This document shows positions 30,946-46,000 of a stretch of 64,000 nt of DNA, piece by piece (position 1 is the first letter of the stretch; each line of letters begins with the position of its first letter). Below the pieces are notes generated by a model. That model ran no database searches. It was not told where the DNA came from and was given only the letters and a program-made list of their open reading frames with translations. A program made the position numbers and the translations under genes. The DNA is taken from positions 1 to 64,000 of the forward strand of contig NZ_SSWH01000006.1 in the NCBI RefSeq assembly GCF_004803505.1, in the 5' to 3' direction. The stretch is from Arthrobacter echini (GTDB lineage Bacteria; Actinomycetota; Actinomycetes; Actinomycetales; Micrococcaceae).

Positions 30946-31010
30946 GGGTTCCTCCTAGAACGTTTCAGATTTGCTTCCCAGCCGCGCTTTTCGCGACCGA
31001 AACTGTTGCA

Positions 31011-31040
31011 AGTCTACTGGGGGCTTTTGATTTTGATGAA
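31011..31040 (-). promoter_or_regulatory. Candidate tuf promoter
   Basis: On the minus strand TTCATC (31035-31040), an 18-bp A/T-containing spacer and TAGACT (31011-31016) lie about 65 bp before the tuf start. The surrounding stretch is notably A/T-rich for this genome. Confidence 0.45.
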
Positions 31041-31077
31041 ACTGAACTACTCTGCCGGTCGTTGCGGACCGACACCC

Positions 31078-31118
31078 GGGCGGGGACGCCATTCCCTCGA
31101 GGGGTGCCGTCCCCGCCC
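31078..31118 (-). terminator. Terminator of the str operon (after fusA)
   Basis: GGGCGGGGACG (31078-31088) pairs perfectly with 31108-31118. A smaller CCCTCGAGGG palindrome lies inside the loop. It is 26 bp past the fusA stop. Confidence 0.75.
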
Positions 31119-31143
31119 TGTCTCTCCCGTCTCCGGGGTTTCG

Positions 31144-33258
31144 CTATTCGCCGCGGGTCTTCTGGATGATCTCGTCGGCAACTGCCCGGGGGACCTCCGA
31201 GTAGCTGTCGAACTTCATCGAGTAGACAGCGCGGCCCTGGGTCTTCGACCGCAGATCACCGATGTAGCCGAACATGCCCGAGAGCGGGACGTGCGCGGTG
31301 ATGACCTTCACACCGCTCGCGTCCTCCATCGACTGCATCTGGCCGCGGCGGGAGTTGATGTCGCCGATGACCTCGCCCATGTACTCCTCGGGGGTGCGGA
31401 CCTCGACCTCCATCAGCGGCTCGAGCAGAACGGGCTTGGCCATCCGCGCAGCTTCCTTGAACGCCATGCGTCCGGCGATCTTGAACGCCATCTCCGAGGA
31501 GTCGACGTCGTGGTACGCGCCGTCGAGCAGCGTCGCCTTGATACCCACCACGGGATAACCGGCCAGGACGCCGTCGTTGAGCGCATCCTGGATACCGGCG
31601 TCCACGCTCGGGATGTACTCGCGGGGAACGCGGCCGCCTGTGACCTTGTTCTCGAACGAGTACAGGACGCCCTCCTCGACCTCCATCGGTTCGATGGCGA
31701 TCTGGATCTTGGCGAACTGCCCCGACCCACCCGTCTGCTTCTTGTGGGTGTAGTCGTGCTTGGCCACCGTGGACTTGATGGTCTCGCGATAGGCGACCTG
31801 TGGCTTGCCCACATTCGCCTCGACGCGGAATTCGCGCCGCATCCGATCCACCAGGATGTCCAGGTGGAGCTCACCCATGCCCGCGATGATCGTCTGCCCG
31901 GTGTCCTCGTTGAGGGACACCTGGAAGGTGGGATCCTCGGCCGAGAGCTTCTGGATGGCCGTGGAGAGCTTCTCCTGGTCGCCCTTGGTCTTGGGTTCGA
32001 TCGCGACCGAGATCACGGGCTCCGGGAAACTCATGGACTCGAGGACGATCTGGCTCGACGCGTCGGAGAGCGTGTCTCCCGTGGTGGTGTCCTTGAGTCC
32101 GATCGCGGCGTAGATGTGGCCTGCGAAGGCCTCGTCGACGGGGATCTCCTTGTTCGCGTGCATCTGGAAGAGCTTCCCGATGCGCTCCTTCTTGTTCTTC
32201 GTCGAGTTCACCAGTTGCGTACCGGCGGTCACGTGACCGGAGTAGACGCGGATGAACGTCAGCTGACCGAAGAACGGGTGGGTCGCGACCTTGAACGCCA
32301 GTGCCGCGAACGGCTCCTCCGTGGAGGGGGCACGCGTCATCTCCGTCTCCTCGTTCCGCGGATCGTGCCCGACCATCGCGGGCACGTCGAGCGGCGAGGG
32401 CAGGTAGTCGATGACGGCGTCGAGCATCGGCTGGACACCACGGTTCTTGAACGCCGAGCCACACAGGACCGGGTACAGCTCCGAGTTGACGGTCATCCTG
32501 CGGATGCCGGCCTTGAGTTCCTCGATCGAGATCTCCTCGCCCTCGAGGTACTTGTCCATGAGTTCGTCCGAGGACTCGGCGACCGTCTCCACGAGCGTCG
32601 CGCGGTACTGCTCGGCCTTCTCCTTGAGATCGTCGGGGATCTCCTGGATCTCGTAGCTGGCACCCATGGTCACGTCGCCCTTGGAGTCGCCGGGCCAGAC
32701 CAGGGCACGCATGTAGAGCAGATCCACGACGCCGACGAAGTCGTTCTCGGCCCCGATGGGCAGCTGCAGCACGAGCGGCTTCGCCCCGAGGCGGCTGACG
32801 ATGGTGTCGACCGTGTAGTAGAAGTCGGCGCCGAGCTTGTCCATCTTGTTGACGAAACAGATGCGGGGCACTTCGTACTTGTCGGCCTGGCGCCACACCG
32901 TCTCGGACTGCGGCTCGACACCTTCCTTGCCGTCGAACACGGCAACGGCACCGTCGAGGACGCGCAGCGAACGCTCCACCTCGACCGTGAAGTCGACGTG
33001 CCCGGGGGTGTCGATGATGTTGATCTGGTTGTTCTCCCAGAAGCAGGTCACGGCGGCAGACGTGATGGTGATGCCGCGCTCCTTCTCCTGCTCCATCCAG
33101 TCGGTCGTGGAGGCGCCGTCGTGCGTCTCGCCGATCTTGTGGTTGACACCCGTGTAGAACAGGATGCGCTCTGTAGTCGTTGTCTTGCCGGCATCGATAT
33201 GGGCCATGATGCCGATGTTGCGGACCTTGTTGAGGTCGGTAAGCACGTCCTGTGCCAC
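31144..33258 (-). CDS. fusA: Elongation factor G
   Basis: Translocase GTPase. G motifs are [36 protein letters not shown] (seen as DTPGHVDF) and [10 protein letters not shown]. It is 704 residues, standard for bacterial EF-G. It is third in rpsL-rpsG-fusA. Confidence 0.98.
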   Translation of the reverse strand: MAQDVLTDLNKVRNIGIMAHIDAGKTTTTERILFYTGVNHKIGETHDGASTTDWMEQEKERGITITSAAVTCFWENNQINIIDTPGHVDFTVEVERSLRVLDGAVAVFDGKEGVEPQSETVWRQADKYEVPRICFVNKMDKLGADFYYTVDTIVSRLGAKPLVLQLPIGAENDFVGVVDLLYMRALVWPGDSKGDVTMGASYEIQEIPDDLKEKAEQYRATLVETVAESSDELMDKYLEGEEISIEELKAGIRRMTVNSELYPVLCGSAFKNRGVQPMLDAVIDYLPSPLDVPAMVGHDPRNEETEMTRAPSTEEPFAALAFKVATHPFFGQLTFIRVYSGHVTAGTQLVNSTKNKKERIGKLFQMHANKEIPVDEAFAGHIYAAIGLKDTTTGDTLSDASSQIVLESMSFPEPVISVAIEPKTKGDQEKLSTAIQKLSAEDPTFQVSLNEDTGQTIIAGMGELHLDILVDRMRREFRVEANVGKPQVAYRETIKSTVAKHDYTHKKQTGGSGQFAKIQIAIEPMEVEEGVLYSFENKVTGGRVPREYIPSVDAGIQDALNDGVLAGYPVVGIKATLLDGAYHDVDSSEMAFKIAGRMAFKEAARMAKPVLLEPLMEVEVRTPEEYMGEVIGDINSRRGQMQSMEDASGVKVITAHVPLSGMFGYIGDLRSKTQGRAVYSMKFDSYSEVPRAVADEIIQKTRGE

Positions 33259-33345
33259 GGTGTCTCCCTTTTTACGAAGATGGAGTTCTGCCGGCCGCGG
33301 AGCCGGGTCGTCCCTGTGGGGGTCGCGACCCGGCCGAGCGCGTCG

Positions 33346-33816
33346 TTACCAGCGGTAGTGTGCGAAGGCCTTGTTCGACTCGGCCATCTTGTGCGTGTCC
33401 TCGCGGCGCTTCACTGCGGCGCCGAGGCCGTTGGAGGCGTCGAGGATCTCGTTCTGCAGGCGCTCGGTCATGGTCTTCTCACGACGCGCCTTCGAGTAGC
33501 CGACGAGCCAGCGCAGAGCCAGGGCCGTGGAGCGACCCGGCTTCACCTCCACGGGTACCTGGTACGTTGCGCCGCCGACGCGACGTGAGCGGACCTCGAG
33601 GGTCGGCTTCACGTTGTCCATGGCCTTCTTCAGTGCCGCCACGGGATCGCCGCCGGACTTGGCGCGAGCACCCTCGAGTGCGCCGTAGACGATGCGCTCC
33701 GCGGTCGACTTCTTGCCGTCCACGAGAACCTTGTTGATCAGTTGTGTGACCAGTGGCGAACCGTAGACAGGATCGAGGACGAGCGGCCGCTTGGGGGCCG
33801 GACCCTTGCGAGGCAT
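33346..33816 (-). CDS. rpsG: 30S ribosomal protein S7
   Basis: Head protein that nucleates 30S assembly, and in E. coli the str operon repressor. It begins [20 protein letters not shown] and has [19 protein letters not shown]. It is 156 residues, 1 bp from rpsL. Confidence 0.97.
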   Translation of the reverse strand: MPRKGPAPKRPLVLDPVYGSPLVTQLINKVLVDGKKSTAERIVYGALEGARAKSGGDPVAALKKAMDNVKPTLEVRSRRVGGATYQVPVEVKPGRSTALALRWLVGYSKARREKTMTERLQNEILDASNGLGAAVKRREDTHKMAESNKAFAHYRW

Positions 33817-33817
33817 A

Positions 33818-34192
33818 TTACTTCTTCTCCATCTTCGCTCCGTAGCGGCTGCGAGCCTGCTTGCGGTTCTTCACGCCCTGGGTGTCCAGAGCGCCGCGGA
33901 CGATCTTGTACCGCACACCGGGGAGGTCCTTCACACGGCCCCCGCGCACGAGCACGATGGAGTGCTCCTGCAGGTTGTGGCCGACGCCGGGAATGTACGC
34001 CGTGACCTCGACACCACCGTTGAGCCGTACGCGGGCAACCTTGCGCAGCGCCGAGTTCGGCTTCTTCGGGGTGGTCGTGTAGACGCGGGTGCAGACGCCG
34101 CGCTTCATAGGGCTGCCCTTGAGTGCGGGAGCCTTGGTCTTGACGACCTTGGGTGTGCGGCCCTTACGGACCAGCTGTTGGATAGTTGGCAC
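33818..34192 (-). CDS. rpsL: 30S ribosomal protein S12
   Basis: Decoding-centre protein. [15 protein letters not shown] and [20 protein letters not shown] are intact, with Lys at the two positions (43 and 88 in E. coli numbering) whose changes give streptomycin resistance, so the allele looks sensitive. It is 124 residues. It is first in the str operon. A -10-like TATGCT at 34369-34374 (minus) is the best promoter candidate in the gap to rpoC, though no good -35 was found. Confidence 0.97.
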   Translation of the reverse strand: MPTIQQLVRKGRTPKVVKTKAPALKGSPMKRGVCTRVYTTTPKKPNSALRKVARVRLNGGVEVTAYIPGVGHNLQEHSIVLVRGGRVKDLPGVRYKIVRGALDTQGVKNRKQARSRYGAKMEKK

Positions 34193-34430
34193 TTCTGAGT
34201 TCTCCGAACTGTCTAGAGATGATGACGGTCGTTTGCGCCAGACCTACAGACCGAGACCGTTCGCACTTGTCGGCAGGCGTGAAAAAAGGTGGCATTCGAT
34301 GTACACGATCCGTACACCACGGAGATGCGCCCTTGACGGCGCCGATCCTCTGCCAAACAATTGTCCCTAGCATACCAGAGGAGTACAGGCATCCCCGAAC
34401 CGACCGGTCGCGAGGGGATCTCCCTGCCGA

Positions 34431-34471
34431 CGAGAAGTCCCGCGCACCCGAGGGGTGCGCGGGACTTCTCG
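34431..34471 (-). terminator. Terminator of rpoBC
   Basis: A perfect 19-bp stem (34431-34449 with 34453-34471) and a 3-nt loop lie 11 bp after the rpoC stop. The core of the arm is AAGTCCCGCGCACCC. It is the longest uninterrupted terminator stem in the window. Confidence 0.85.
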
Positions 34472-34482
34472 TTCGCGTCGGA

Positions 34483-38373
<3,891 letters not shown>

Positions 38374-38453
38374 AGGGTCCCTGTTCTCTCTTTGTTCTCT
38401 AAATTCGTGAAGTCTTGTGGGGTGCGGCGAAGAGTGCTGGGCGCGTGTCGGGT

Positions 38454-38551
38454 GTCTGGCCCGGCGCCTGGAACGGCGGCAACGAAATTTCCTCGGCCGC
38501 GGACGGCCTCCGAAATATTAAAGCCGCCTTCCTCCAGGCGCCGGACCAGAC
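38454..38551 (-). other. 98-nt hairpin between rpoB and rpoC
   Basis: GTCTGGCCCGGCGCCTGGA (38454-38472) pairs with 38533-38551 over 19 positions with one G-U. Inside, GGCGGC/GCCGCC, ATTTC/GAAAT and GGCC/GGCC can extend the stem, so nearly the whole spacer folds on itself. It lies 16 bp after rpoB and 80 bp before rpoC. Confidence 0.65.
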
Positions 38552-38567
38552 TTGATCCGGATGTCGC

Positions 38568-41500
38568 CTAGACCTCTTCGACAGAGCTCGGCTCGGCCCG
38601 TGAGAGGTCGATGCCCAGTTCCTCCGCGGCCCGGAAGACTTCTTCATCCGAGTCACGCATTTCAATCGTGGTGCCGTCGGTGGAAAGGACTTCCACGTTC
38701 AGGCAGAGCGACTGCATTTCCTTGATCAGTACCTTGAAGGACTCGGGGACACCCGGCTCGGGGATGTTCTCGCCCTTGACGATGGCCTCGTACACCTTGA
38801 CGCGTCCGTGGATGTCGTCCGACTTGATGGTCAGGAGTTCCTGCAGCGTGTACGCCGCTCCGTAGGCCTCCAGGGCCCAGACCTCCATCTCACCGAAGCG
38901 CTGGCCACCGAACTGCGCCTTACCGCCCAGCGGCTGCTGGGTGATCATCGAGTACGGTCCCGTGGATCGCGCATGGATCTTGTCGTCCACCAGGTGGTGG
39001 AGCTTCAGGATGTACATGTAGCCCACGGAGATCGGGTCCGGGAACGGCTCGCCGGAGCGTCCGTCGAACATCCGCGCCTTGCCGGTCTCACCGATCAGGC
39101 GATCGCCGTCACGGGTGACGTTGGTGGAACCGAGCAGGCCGACGATCTCGTCCTCGGTGGCGCCGTCGAACACCGGCGTCGCCACGGTGGTGGACGAGAC
39201 CTCCCGGGGCAGATTCGGCAGGTTCCGGACCCAGTCCGGCTCGCCCTCGATCTTCCAGCCCTGCTTGGCCGCCCAGCCCAGGTGGATCTCGAGCACCTGA
39301 CCGACGTTCATCCGGCCCGGCACACCCAACGGATTCAGCACGATGTCGACCGGCGTACCGTCCTCGAGGAACGGCATGTCCTCGACGGGCAGGATCTTCG
39401 AGATGACGCCCTTGTTGCCGTGGCGTCCGGCGAGCTTGTCACCGTCCGTGATCTTGCGCTTCTGTGCCACGTAGACGCGGACCAGCTGGTTCACGCCCGG
39501 AGGCAGCTCGTCGTCGTTGTCACGGTCGAAGATGCGCACACCGATGACGGTTCCCGACTCACCGTGGGGGACCTTCAGCGAGGTGTCGCGCACCTCACGG
39601 CTCTTCTCGCCGAAGATGGCGCGGAGCAACCGTTCCTCGGGGGTCAGCTCCGTCTCGCCCTTCGGCGTGACCCGGCCCACGAGGATGTCGCCGGCCTCGA
39701 CCTCGGCCCCGATGTAGATGATGCCGCGTTCGTCGAGTGCGCCGAGCACCTCCTCGGAGACATTCGGGATGTCACGCGTGATCTCCTCGGCCCCGAGCTT
39801 GGTGTCGCGGGCGTCGACCTCGTGCTCCTCGATGTGGATCGAGGTCAGGACGTCGTCGGAGACGATGCGCTGCGAGAGGATGATCGCGTCCTCGAAGTTG
39901 TGACCCTCCCAGGACATGAATGCCACGAGCAGGTTCTTGCCCAGTGCCAGCTCACCCTGGTCAGTGGACGGACCGTCGGCGATGATCGTGTTGTACTCGA
40001 CGCGATCACCCTCGCCGACCAGGACGCGCTGGTTGTACGCGTTGCCCTGGTTGGAGCGGGCGAACTTCATGATCGAATAGTTCGTCTCGGTACCGTCGTC
40101 GTTCAGGACGCTGACGAGGTCGGCGGACACTTCCTTGACGACGCCCGCCTTCGTCGCGGTGACTGCGTCGCCGGCGTCGACGGCTGCGTTCTTCTCCATT
40201 CCCGTGCCCACGAGGGGACGCTCGGAACGGAGCAGGGGAACAGCCTGGCGCTGCATGTTCGCACCCATGAGTGCGCGGTTGGCGTCGTCGTGCTCGAGGA
40301 ACGGGATCATCGCCGTGGCGACGGAGACCATCTGCCGCGGCGAGACGTCCATGTACTCGACCTCATCCGGCTCGACGAGCACGGGCTCACCCGAACCACC
40401 GCGGGTGCGTACGAGCACCATGTCCTCGGTGAAGGTGTTCCCGGCGTCCAGTGGCGCATTCGCCTGGGCGATCAGGCGCTCGACCTCGTCATCGGCCGTC
40501 AGGTAGTCGATCTGGTCGGTGACCACTCCGTCGACGACCCTGCGGTACGGGGTCTCGATGAAGCCGAAGGCGTTGATACGACCGTAGGAGGCCAGCGAGC
40601 CGATCAGACCGATGTTCGGACCTTCAGGGGTCTCGATGGGGCACATGCGTCCGTAGTGCGAGGGGTGGACGTCGCGGACCTCCATACCGGCGCGGTCGCG
40701 TGAGAGACCGCCCGGACCCAGCGCGGACAGGCGGCGCTTGTGCGTCAGCCCGGCGAGCGGATTGTTCTGGTCCATGAACTGGGACAGCTGCGAAGTGCCG
40801 AAGAACTCCTTGATCGCTGCCACGACGGGCCGGATGTTGATCAGGGTCTGGGGGGTGATGGCCTCGACGTCCTGGGTGGTCATCCGCTCACGGACCACGC
40901 GCTCCATGCGCGAGAGCCCGGTGCGCACCTGGTTCTCGATCAGCTCACCGACGGCGCGGATACGGCGGTTGCCGAAGTGGTCGATGTCGTCCACCTCGAC
41001 GCGCAGTTCGACGTTCTCGCCGTCACGCTTGCCGGCGAGGGTCTTGTCGCCCGCGTGCAGTGCGACGAGGAACTTGATCATGGCGACGATGTCGTCGATG
41101 TTCAGGACCGACGCATCATCGTCCGTGAGGCTCTTGTCGATGCCGAGCTTCCGGTTGATCTTGTACCGGCCGACCTTCGCGAGATCGTAGCGCTTGGGAT
41201 TGAAGTAAAGATTGTCGAGCAGCGTCTGGGCCGCCTCGACCGTGGGCGGCTCTCCCGGGCGCAGCTTGCGATAGATGTCGAGGAGTGCATCTTCCCGCGT
41301 CTCCGTCGCGTCCTTCTCCATGGTGGCGCGGATCGAGTCGTACTGCCCGAACTCCTCGAGGATCTGCCCCTCGGTCCAGCCCAGTGCCTTCAGGAGCACC
41401 GTGACGGACTGCTTGCGCTTGCGGTCGAGGCGCACACCGACCTGATCACGCTTGTCGATCTCGAGTTCGAACCAGGCACCGCGCGAGGGGATGATCTTCG

Positions 41501-42077
41501 CGCTGAAGATGTCCTTGTCGCTGGTCTTGTCGGCAGTGCGCTCGAAGTAGGCACCCGGTGAACGGACGAGCTGCGAGACGACGACGCGCTCGGTCCCGTT
41601 GATGACGAAGGTTCCCTTGTCGGTCATGAGCGGGAAGTCGCCCATGAACACGGTCTGCTGCTTGATCTCGCCCGTGTTGTTGTTCATGAACTCGGCCTTG
41701 ACGTACAGGGGCGCAGAATAGGTCGCATCGCGATCCTTGCACTCGGCCACCGTGTACTTGGGATCGGCGAACTCGGGCTCCGAGAAGCTCAGGGACATGG
41801 TGCCCTGGAAGTCCTCGATCGGGGAGATCTCCTCGAAGATGTCGGCCAGGCCGGACGTGGTGGCCATGCCCTGGATCCCGTTCTCCAGCGCTTCCTCGAC
41901 GCGAGCCTTCCACTGCTCGTTGCCGATGAGCCAGTCGAAGCTGTCCGTCTGGAGGGCGAGGAGATTCGGAACATCAAGCGGTTCGTGAATCTTTGCGAAT
42001 GAGAGCCGGGGTGCGACGCCGTCGGCGTCGACCTGGCTGGTAGCGGTTGCATTATTAGAGGTGCTCGAGGCGACCAA
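38568..42077 (-). CDS. rpoB: DNA-directed RNA polymerase subunit beta
   Basis: Catalytic subunit of RNA polymerase. The TTG at 42077 gives MVASSTSN and 1169 residues, matching relatives, with GGAAGGA 6 nt upstream; a GTG five codons earlier overlaps that SD. The rifampicin region ([20 protein letters not shown] then [13 protein letters not shown]) carries the usual Asp, His and Ser, so no resistance change is seen. It ends [11 protein letters not shown]. Upstream is crtI rather than the usual rplL. Confidence 0.98.
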   Translation of the reverse strand: MVASSTSNNATATSQVDADGVAPRLSFAKIHEPLDVPNLLALQTDSFDWLIGNEQWKARVEEALENGIQGMATTSGLADIFEEISPIEDFQGTMSLSFSEPEFADPKYTVAECKDRDATYSAPLYVKAEFMNNNTGEIKQQTVFMGDFPLMTDKGTFVINGTERVVVSQLVRSPGAYFERTADKTSDKDIFSAKIIPSRGAWFELEIDKRDQVGVRLDRKRKQSVTVLLKALGWTEGQILEEFGQYDSIRATMEKDATETREDALLDIYRKLRPGEPPTVEAAQTLLDNLYFNPKRYDLAKVGRYKINRKLGIDKSLTDDDASVLNIDDIVAMIKFLVALHAGDKTLAGKRDGENVELRVEVDDIDHFGNRRIRAVGELIENQVRTGLSRMERVVRERMTTQDVEAITPQTLINIRPVVAAIKEFFGTSQLSQFMDQNNPLAGLTHKRRLSALGPGGLSRDRAGMEVRDVHPSHYGRMCPIETPEGPNIGLIGSLASYGRINAFGFIETPYRRVVDGVVTDQIDYLTADDEVERLIAQANAPLDAGNTFTEDMVLVRTRGGSGEPVLVEPDEVEYMDVSPRQMVSVATAMIPFLEHDDANRALMGANMQRQAVPLLRSERPLVGTGMEKNAAVDAGDAVTATKAGVVKEVSADLVSVLNDDGTETNYSIMKFARSNQGNAYNQRVLVGEGDRVEYNTIIADGPSTDQGELALGKNLLVAFMSWEGHNFEDAIILSQRIVSDDVLTSIHIEEHEVDARDTKLGAEEITRDIPNVSEEVLGALDERGIIYIGAEVEAGDILVGRVTPKGETELTPEERLLRAIFGEKSREVRDTSLKVPHGESGTVIGVRIFDRDNDDELPPGVNQLVRVYVAQKRKITDGDKLAGRHGNKGVISKILPVEDMPFLEDGTPVDIVLNPLGVPGRMNVGQVLEIHLGWAAKQGWKIEGEPDWVRNLPNLPREVSSTTVATPVFDGATEDEIVGLLGSTNVTRDGDRLIGETGKARMFDGRSGEPFPDPISVGYMYILKLHHLVDDKIHARSTGPYSMITQQPLGGKAQFGGQRFGEMEVWALEAYGAAYTLQELLTIKSDDIHGRVKVYEAIVKGENIPEPGVPESFKVLIKEMQSLCLNVEVLSTDGTTIEMRDSDEEVFRAAEELGIDLSRAEPSSVEEV

Positions 42078-42274
42078 GAGGGATCCTTCCACAGACCGTC
42101 AGGCTTGTCAGCGCTTCCGCCTCGGCACCGCCACCGCAGTATGCTGCAGGGATCTCAGTGCCTACCTGAACTGCCCACGTGTATCCCAACCAGGAGGCCA
42201 GATCGAACGACGAGAGCAGAGCAAAGCCCACCGCTATATGAAGGCTGAGGTTTAGAGGGAAGACGCAAAGATCT

Positions 42275-42304
42275 ACATTACGGGAAGAACCTGCAGATGT
42301 CCAA
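42275..42304 (-). promoter_or_regulatory. Candidate rpoBC promoter
   Basis: On the minus strand TTGGAC (42299-42304), an 18-bp spacer and TAATGT (42275-42280) lie in the 248-bp crtI-rpoB gap, giving a leader of about 190 nt. A promoter is needed here because rpoB is detached from rplJL. Confidence 0.5.
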
Positions 42305-42325
42305 TAACCTGTATCCGCTGCGCCG

Positions 42326-43990
42326 TCAAGCCCCGCGCGCTCCCTGGGGAGCCCGCCGGCGTGGCGCTGGCTCGGGCAGTGGCCCCGTACTGACGTCTCC
42401 GCGCAGCCGCTTGACCACCAGTTCCGCGCTGATCAGGCACATCGGAATACCTATGCCGGGGATCGTGGAGCTGCCCGCGTAGAGAAGATTCTCGACCCTG
42501 GCGCTCCTGTTCGAGCCGCGGAAGAAGGCACTCTGGCGCAGGATGTGCGCCGGTCCCAGCGACGTACCCCGCCACGCGTTGAGGTCGTCCGCGAAATCCT
42601 GCGGTCCGTAGCTGCGGCGTACCACGATGCGATCAGCGAGATCCGGGATCCCCGCCCATGCGGAGATCTGACCGATCACCTCGTCGGCGAGCACTTCGAC
42701 CCGCGCGTCTCCCCCGCCCTCCAGGCCGCCCCTGCCGATGCTCACGTCGGCGGGGATGGGCACGAGCACGAAGACGTTCTCGTGCCCGGCCGGCGCCACG
42801 GAATCATCGGTCGCGCTGGGCCGGCAGACGTAGAGCGACGCCGGCGAGGGTACGGAGGTCTCCTTGCCGAAGATCCGGCCGAAGTTCTCACGCCAGTCGG
42901 AGGTGAACAGCAGCGTGTGGTGTTCGAGCTGCGGCAATTCGCCCCGCACCCCGAGGTACAGCAGCAGGGCGCTCGGGCCCGGCACACGCTTCTGCCAGTA
43001 CTTCTCCGGGTACGTCTGCAGCTCACCGGGGAGCAGCGCGGTCTCCGTGTGGTGGAGGTCCGCCGCCGAGACCACGAGGTCGGCGGGGACGAAGGCCTGC
43101 TTCCCCGCCGCGCGGTACGTCACGCCCCTGACCACCGCTGAACGCCGGTCCAGCGGTGATCTCCCCGGTGTGCGGGCACTGGTGTCGATGGACACGACGT
43201 CGGCGCCGGTGCGGATCTCGACGCCGGCCTCCACCGCGACCCGGCGCATCGCCTCGATGAGGGTGGTGAAGCCGCCCATCGGGTAGAGCACGCCGTCGTC
43301 GAGGTCGAGGTGGCTCATCAGGTGGTACATGCTCGGCGCCTCGAAGGGTGAACTACCGAGGAAGACCGCGGGATAGCCGAGGATCTGCCGGATCCGGGGA
43401 TCCCTGAACCGCTTCTCCACGAAGGAGTTCAGGGACTGCAGCAGCAGTGAGCCGATCCGGGGCAGTTGTCGGAGCACATCGGGCCGGAGGAACGGGGCGA
43501 AGGACTCGAAGGTCGAGTACAGGAAGCGCTTCTTCGCCATCTCGTAGGCGTCCTCGGCCGAATCGAGGTACGCCGAGAGCTGCTCGCCGGCGCCGGCCTC
43601 CATCGATTCGAAGAGCTTCGTGACGGCCTCCCGCTCCGCGGGGACATCCACCGTGTCCAGGCCCTCCTGGAAGATCACGCGGTATCCCGGGTCCAGCTTC
43701 CGGAGATCGAGCTGCTGCGCGGCGCTCGTGCCCATGAGCTTGAAGAAGTGGTCGATCACCTCGGGCATCAGGTACCACGAGGGTCCCGTGTCGAAGCGGA
43801 AGCCGTCCTGCTCCCAGGAGCCCGCCCGGCCGCCCACCTCATCGCGCTTCTCGAGCAGGGTCACCCGGTGGCCCTCCCGCGCCAGCAGGGCCGACGTCGC
43901 CAGTCCCCCGATCCCGGCGCCGATCACGACGACCTCTTTCGCGCCTGGTCCCGTGCCCGCCGGGTTCCGTTCGGGCTGCTCTGCTCTCAT
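42326..43990 (-). CDS. crtI: Phytoene desaturase CrtI
   Basis: FAD-dependent desaturase converting phytoene to lycopene. The N-terminal dinucleotide fold VVVIGAGIGGLATSALLARE (Gly residues at 24-29), followed by EKRDEVGGRAGSW, is typical. The C-terminal block YAGSSTIPGIGIPMCLISAE is the carotenoid desaturase signature. It is 554 residues. Its ATG overlaps the crtB stop (ATGA), so crtE-crtB-crtI is a tight operon. Confidence 0.93.
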   Translation of the reverse strand: MRAEQPERNPAGTGPGAKEVVVIGAGIGGLATSALLAREGHRVTLLEKRDEVGGRAGSWEQDGFRFDTGPSWYLMPEVIDHFFKLMGTSAAQQLDLRKLDPGYRVIFQEGLDTVDVPAEREAVTKLFESMEAGAGEQLSAYLDSAEDAYEMAKKRFLYSTFESFAPFLRPDVLRQLPRIGSLLLQSLNSFVEKRFRDPRIRQILGYPAVFLGSSPFEAPSMYHLMSHLDLDDGVLYPMGGFTTLIEAMRRVAVEAGVEIRTGADVVSIDTSARTPGRSPLDRRSAVVRGVTYRAAGKQAFVPADLVVSAADLHHTETALLPGELQTYPEKYWQKRVPGPSALLLYLGVRGELPQLEHHTLLFTSDWRENFGRIFGKETSVPSPASLYVCRPSATDDSVAPAGHENVFVLVPIPADVSIGRGGLEGGGDARVEVLADEVIGQISAWAGIPDLADRIVVRRSYGPQDFADDLNAWRGTSLGPAHILRQSAFFRGSNRSARVENLLYAGSSTIPGIGIPMCLISAELVVKRLRGDVSTGPLPEPAPRRRAPQGARGA

Positions 43991-44886
43991 GCCGTCCTCT
44001 CCTGCGCGACGAGTCCCGGCACCGCGCGACCGGTGAAGGCTTTCGCCATGATGCGGATCTTGACCGGGTTGGGTACCCGGATGCGTGCTCTGAGGAGTTC
44101 CTCGGCGGGTGTCCGCCGCAGCCTCAGCGCGAGTTCGGCGAACAGAGCCTGCGCGAGCGAGACGGCCCGGCGCGCGGTCGGAGGCAACCCCGGCAGCGCA
44201 GCAGCCGAGATGCGCAGGTCCTCGTCGATCTCGTCCAGCAGACGGAGCTTGTCCGCCTCGGAGAAGCTCGTGGGGCTGATACCGGGGAAGTAACTGCGTC
44301 CCAGCGTGGAGAAGTCCTCCGCGAGATCGCGCAGGAAGTTGATCTTCTGGAAGGCCGCGCCCAGATGCCGGGCGCCATCGATCAGGACGGCCTCCCCCTC
44401 ACGTCCCACCGGGCGCTTCACGAGGAAAGCCCGCAGGCACATCAGGCCCACGACCTCCGCAGAGCCGTAGACGTAGAGGTCGAAGGATTCCTGGGTGTGC
44501 TCGTTCCGCGTGAGATCGGCGCGCATGGAGGCGAAGAACGGTCGCGTGAGCTCGGTGCCGATGCCGGTCGAGCGCGCCGTGACTGCGAAGGCGTGGACCA
44601 CGAGGTTCGTACTGTAGCCGGTACGAAGTGCCGTTTCGGTGTCACGCTCGAGATCATCCAGGAGTGCCGCCACCTCGCTCGCCGACAGACCCGCACCGGC
44701 TGCTGCGCCGTCGACGATCTCATCGGCGATACGCACCAGGGCGTAGACCGCTTCGATGTGGCCGCGCGTGGTCCGGTCCAGGATCCGCGCGGCCATGCCG
44801 AAGGAGGTCGAATAGATCCGGATCACCTCAGCGGAGGTCTTCAGTGCAGCAGCGCTGTAACGCTGCAGCGAGTCGTCGAGGTTCAC
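43987..44886 (-). CDS. crtB: Phytoene synthase CrtB
   Basis: Condenses two geranylgeranyl diphosphates to phytoene. Both Asp-rich motifs are visible: DEIVD at residues 55-59 and DLAED at 187-191, with YSTSFGMAARIL near the N-terminus. It is 299 residues. The GTG start lies immediately before the crtE stop, so the genes abut. Confidence 0.93.
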   Translation of the reverse strand: MNLDDSLQRYSAAALKTSAEVIRIYSTSFGMAARILDRTTRGHIEAVYALVRIADEIVDGAAAGAGLSASEVAALLDDLERDTETALRTGYSTNLVVHAFAVTARSTGIGTELTRPFFASMRADLTRNEHTQESFDLYVYGSAEVVGLMCLRAFLVKRPVGREGEAVLIDGARHLGAAFQKINFLRDLAEDFSTLGRSYFPGISPTSFSEADKLRLLDEIDEDLRISAAALPGLPPTARRAVSLAQALFAELALRLRRTPAEELLRARIRVPNPVKIRIMAKAFTGRAVPGLVAQERTA

Positions 44887-45954
44887 TCAGCGCACCCTGT
44901 CCACAACGGCGGAGACGACAGGATCGAGGGCGGCCCGCAGTGCGGAGGGCACGGCATCGGATTCCAGATGGGTACGCGCCCGGCGGGCATAGTCGGCAGC
45001 AAGATGCGCCGAGTAGTCCTTGGCCCCGGAGTTCACGAGGATGCGTCGAACGTAGTCGGCCTCCGCCGCGGACATCTGCGGATCACCGACCAGGGCGGAG
45101 ATGCTGTCCCACTCCGGGCGCGCGGAGACGAACGACATCAGGGCCGTACGCTTGCCCTCACGCAGGTCCCCCCAGTTCGTCTTGCCCGTACGGGTCTCGT
45201 TGCCGAAGACGCCGAGGATGTCGTCGGCGATCTGGTAGGCGATCCCGGCGTCGCGCCCGAACTCGCCCAATCTGGTGATCACGTCCTCCGAGCCACCCGC
45301 GAGCACGGCTCCGGCCTGCAGCGGGCCTTCGAAGGAGTAGACGGAGGTCTTCAGCCGCGCCATGTGCACGATGTCCTCGAGCGGCGGCATGGCGGCGTCG
45401 AGCGAGGTCTCGATGTCGAGGAACTCCCCTGCCGCGGAGGCGAACACGGCCTCGTCGAGGATCTCGCTTAGGCGGCGCCGGACACCGGAGGGAGCCTCGA
45501 CGCGTTCCAGCAGCCGGTGGGCATTGGACAGCGCGAGATCACCCGCGATGACGGCAGCGGAGAAGCCGACGTGGCGTGCACCTGCGGGATCCATGCCCGC
45601 TCTCTCCGCGATGAACCGGTACCGACCGGACACATTGGGGATACCGCGGCGGACGAAATCCCGGTCGATGACGTCGTCGTGGACGATCAGTGCCGTGTGC
45701 AGCAGTTCGAAGGCCGCACCGAGCTCCGCGGCGTTGTCGACATCGGTGCCGCCGAGCATCCGGTAGGCGGACATGACGAGCCGGGGGCGGAAGCGCTTCC
45801 CTCCGGCCGTGCACTGCTCCAGGGTCTGCCACAGGCCGTGGTAGCCCTGGCTGATCTTCTCCGCGCGCAGCTTCGACTCCTCGAAGAAGCGCGCCAGAGC
45901 ACCCTCGACCTCCTCCAGCCCGACAGGCTCGACCAGCAGGGTGTCCATGTCCAT
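44887..45954 (-). CDS. crtE: Geranylgeranyl (polyprenyl) diphosphate synthase
   Basis: Elongates isopentenyl units to the C20 precursor of phytoene. The first Asp-rich motif is DDVID (93-97) after LIVH; the second is DDILG (244-248) in YQIADDILG, where most relatives end in D. GGKRFRPRLV is the substrate-binding block. The ATG at 45954 gives 355 residues; a longer open frame runs antisense through idi and is not real. No SD precedes the start. TTTACT ends 6 nt before the ATG, so the mRNA may be leaderless. Confidence 0.9.
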   Translation of the reverse strand: MDMDTLLVEPVGLEEVEGALARFFEESKLRAEKISQGYHGLWQTLEQCTAGGKRFRPRLVMSAYRMLGGTDVDNAAELGAAFELLHTALIVHDDVIDRDFVRRGIPNVSGRYRFIAERAGMDPAGARHVGFSAAVIAGDLALSNAHRLLERVEAPSGVRRRLSEILDEAVFASAAGEFLDIETSLDAAMPPLEDIVHMARLKTSVYSFEGPLQAGAVLAGGSEDVITRLGEFGRDAGIAYQIADDILGVFGNETRTGKTNWGDLREGKRTALMSFVSARPEWDSISALVGDPQMSAAEADYVRRILVNSGAKDYSAHLAADYARRARTHLESDAVPSALRAALDPVVSAVVDRVR

Positions 45955-46000
45955 AGGTAAAGTAAACAACGGATAGGGCGTCGCTGACGAAGAGATCGGG

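Noticed and set aside
33818-34192. Streptomycin-resistance allele of rpsL
   Set aside because: Both diagnostic lysines are present.
34297-34316. Operator-like TGTAC...GTACA repeat upstream of rpsL
   Set aside because: Arms are only 5 bp and may be chance; no regulator family fits clearly.
40600-40820. Rifampicin-resistance changes in rpoB
   Set aside because: The key Asp, His and Ser of the rifampicin region are the wild-type residues.
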